Of a stretch of DNA of 40,936 nucleotides, positions 39,972 through 40,936 are shown one piece after another. The notes beneath the pieces were generated by a model. That model was given only the letters and a program-made list of their open reading frames with translations, was not told the DNA's origin and did not search any database. This DNA is from Terriglobia bacterium (GTDB lineage: Bacteria > Acidobacteriota > Terriglobia > Bryobacterales > UBA6623). A program made the translations under genes and the position numbers. The stretch spans positions 1-40,936 of the forward strand of contig VXMF01000001.1 of NCBI GenBank assembly GCA_009841225.1. The letters run 5' to 3'. Positions within the stretch are counted from its first letter, which is position 1. Every line of letters starts with the position of its first letter.

Positions 39972-40936
39972 ATGAAGCGCCGGAGATTCCTGTCCAGCGG
40001 AGCCCGCGCGGCCGGCGCACTCGCGGCCACGGACTTCTACAGCTACTGGCTAAGCGGAGGCTTGGGCTCTCTGAGCCCGAAGTTGGCAGGTGCCGTCAAG
40101 GACCACGCGAAAGAGGTGTCGCAGCCTCGCTTTCTCGTCTACTGGTTCATGGAAGGGGCTTGGATGAGCTATGACATGTTCGGCCCCGTGGTTCCTACCC
40201 GCAACGACGCCGACTTCTCGGACCTTCCCAGGGATCCCGATGACTGGGGCGTGATTTCGGAGCACATCTACCGAACCAAGGATCTATCCCCGGAAGACTT
40301 CCGCCGTCACGGGGAGATCTTCCACGGCCCACTGGCGGAAGACGGGCGCGACCTGTTCGGGGAGATGTCGATCCTCTCGAGCGCGCTCACGGGAGCCGGG
40401 CACACCAGAGACCGCTTCAAGGCGCACTACGGCCAGTACACCGTAGACATGAAGGCCAGGCGGGAGCCGGACGAGCGCACGGTCCTGCAAGCCTTCTGCG
40501 AAGAGGCGGGCCGCCCGTACCTGCTGCCCAACCTGAACTGGCACCGGTGGCTATCCGATGGCGAGCTGGACATCGCCGCCTATCCGGAAGGGACGGGCAT
40601 CTACCATGCGCTGGGCCCGCCGTGGGCGCACATCATCTACCCGCAGACGCCAAAGTTCACGCGCGGGCTGATCCAGCAGACGCTCTCGATGCGCACGGAC
40701 GAGCGCAACCACTCGGTGCAACGGTTCCTGGAGCAGTCTCGCAGGAGCCTGCTGGCCGATCGCAACAGCCCGGAACTCCAGAGCTTCGCGTCCGCCCTGG
40801 ACGTCTACAAGCGGCTCACCGAGAGCGGCGATGACAGCATCGACACTCGCTCAATGTTTCTCGACCCGGGCCTGAGAGAGGAATTCCGGGTCGATCCTGC
40901 CGACGAGGAAATCCACTTCGAACTCATCAACCAGAC
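39972..40936 (+). CDS. DUF1501/DUF1552-like Tat-exported protein, partial
   Basis: About 321 residues before the right edge. The N-terminus KRRRFLSSGARAAGALAAT is a twin-arginine signal. RFLVYWFMEGAWMSYDMFGPV is the typical first strand and its following turn in DUF1501/DUF1552-type proteins. The rest (GPLAEDGRDLFGEMSILSSAL, then ALGPPWAHIIYPQTP) is consistent but family-level only. The C-terminal part is missing. The neighbour upstream is its usual cytochrome-type partner; the pair is probably periplasmic or extracellular. Whether this is DUF1501 or DUF1552 cannot be settled from the visible part. Confidence 0.75.
   Translation, partial: MKRRRFLSSGARAAGALAATDFYSYWLSGGLGSLSPKLAGAVKDHAKEVSQPRFLVYWFMEGAWMSYDMFGPVVPTRNDADFSDLPRDPDDWGVISEHIYRTKDLSPEDFRRHGEIFHGPLAEDGRDLFGEMSILSSALTGAGHTRDRFKAHYGQYTVDMKARREPDERTVLQAFCEEAGRPYLLPNLNWHRWLSDGELDIAAYPEGTGIYHALGPPWAHIIYPQTPKFTRGLIQQTLSMRTDERNHSVQRFLEQSRRSLLADRNSPELQSFASALDVYKRLTESGDDSIDTRSMFLDPGLREEFRVDPADEEIHFELINQ

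Overview
The window reads as a chromosomal segment of a high-GC, Gram-negative-type bacterium. Its gene content (two sodium:solute symporters, RraA-like, phytanoyl-CoA dioxygenase-like, Gfo/Idh, enolase-superfamily, DUF3604/PHP, ASPIC/UnbV and FG-GAP, many TPR proteins, and a cytochrome-type DUF1592-like protein next to a DUF1501-like Tat protein) resembles Acidobacteriota of the Bryobacterales/Solibacter type. That assignment is inference from gene families, not a search result. No rRNA, tRNA, CRISPR array, phage or intact insertion sequence was seen.

Layout. 1-2624: a TPM-domain protein (cut by the window edge) diverges from a secreted gluzincin with TPR-like repeats. 2634-5162: leftward operon thrB / U32-like protein / RraA-like protein. 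5251-7739: leftward pair PhyH dioxygenase then SSS symporter. 7814-10083: rightward methyltransferase, unknown protein and a phosphofructokinase with the pyrophosphate-type signature. 10132-11326: leftward orphan nuoA and a coiled-coil exported protein. 11519-13879: rsfS converging on the leftward aromatic operon trpA / chorismate mutase / tyrA. 14131-17934: rightward catabolic-looking cluster of an enolase-superfamily enzyme, an amidohydrolase-like protein without metal ligands, and a Gfo/Idh oxidoreductase. 18541-21774: a lone RND permease. 22085-22833: a TumE/TumA-type toxin-antitoxin pair. 23077-28768: leftward SSS symporter, TPR lipoprotein and DUF3604 protein. 28791-29900: CbiX-like protein and flavodoxin/ferredoxin-reductase-like protein. 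30140-30511: a decayed RHH/RelE toxin-antitoxin locus. 30654-32597: thrS. 32749-35564: ASPIC/FG-GAP protein coupled to a TPR protein. 35574-36476: leftward TIM-barrel isomerase-like protein. 36616-40936: a mosaic c-type cytochrome/golvesin-domain protein and a Tat-exported DUF1501-like protein (cut by the window edge).

The most systematic signal is transcriptional. About fourteen genes on both strands have a TANNNT-type -10 box so close to the start codon that the predicted transcript begins 0-8 nt before it (mostly 0-5), which suggests widespread leaderless or near-leaderless mRNAs. This also decides several start codons. Internal operon genes use overlaps or Shine-Dalgarno sites instead, including one apparent CTG start.
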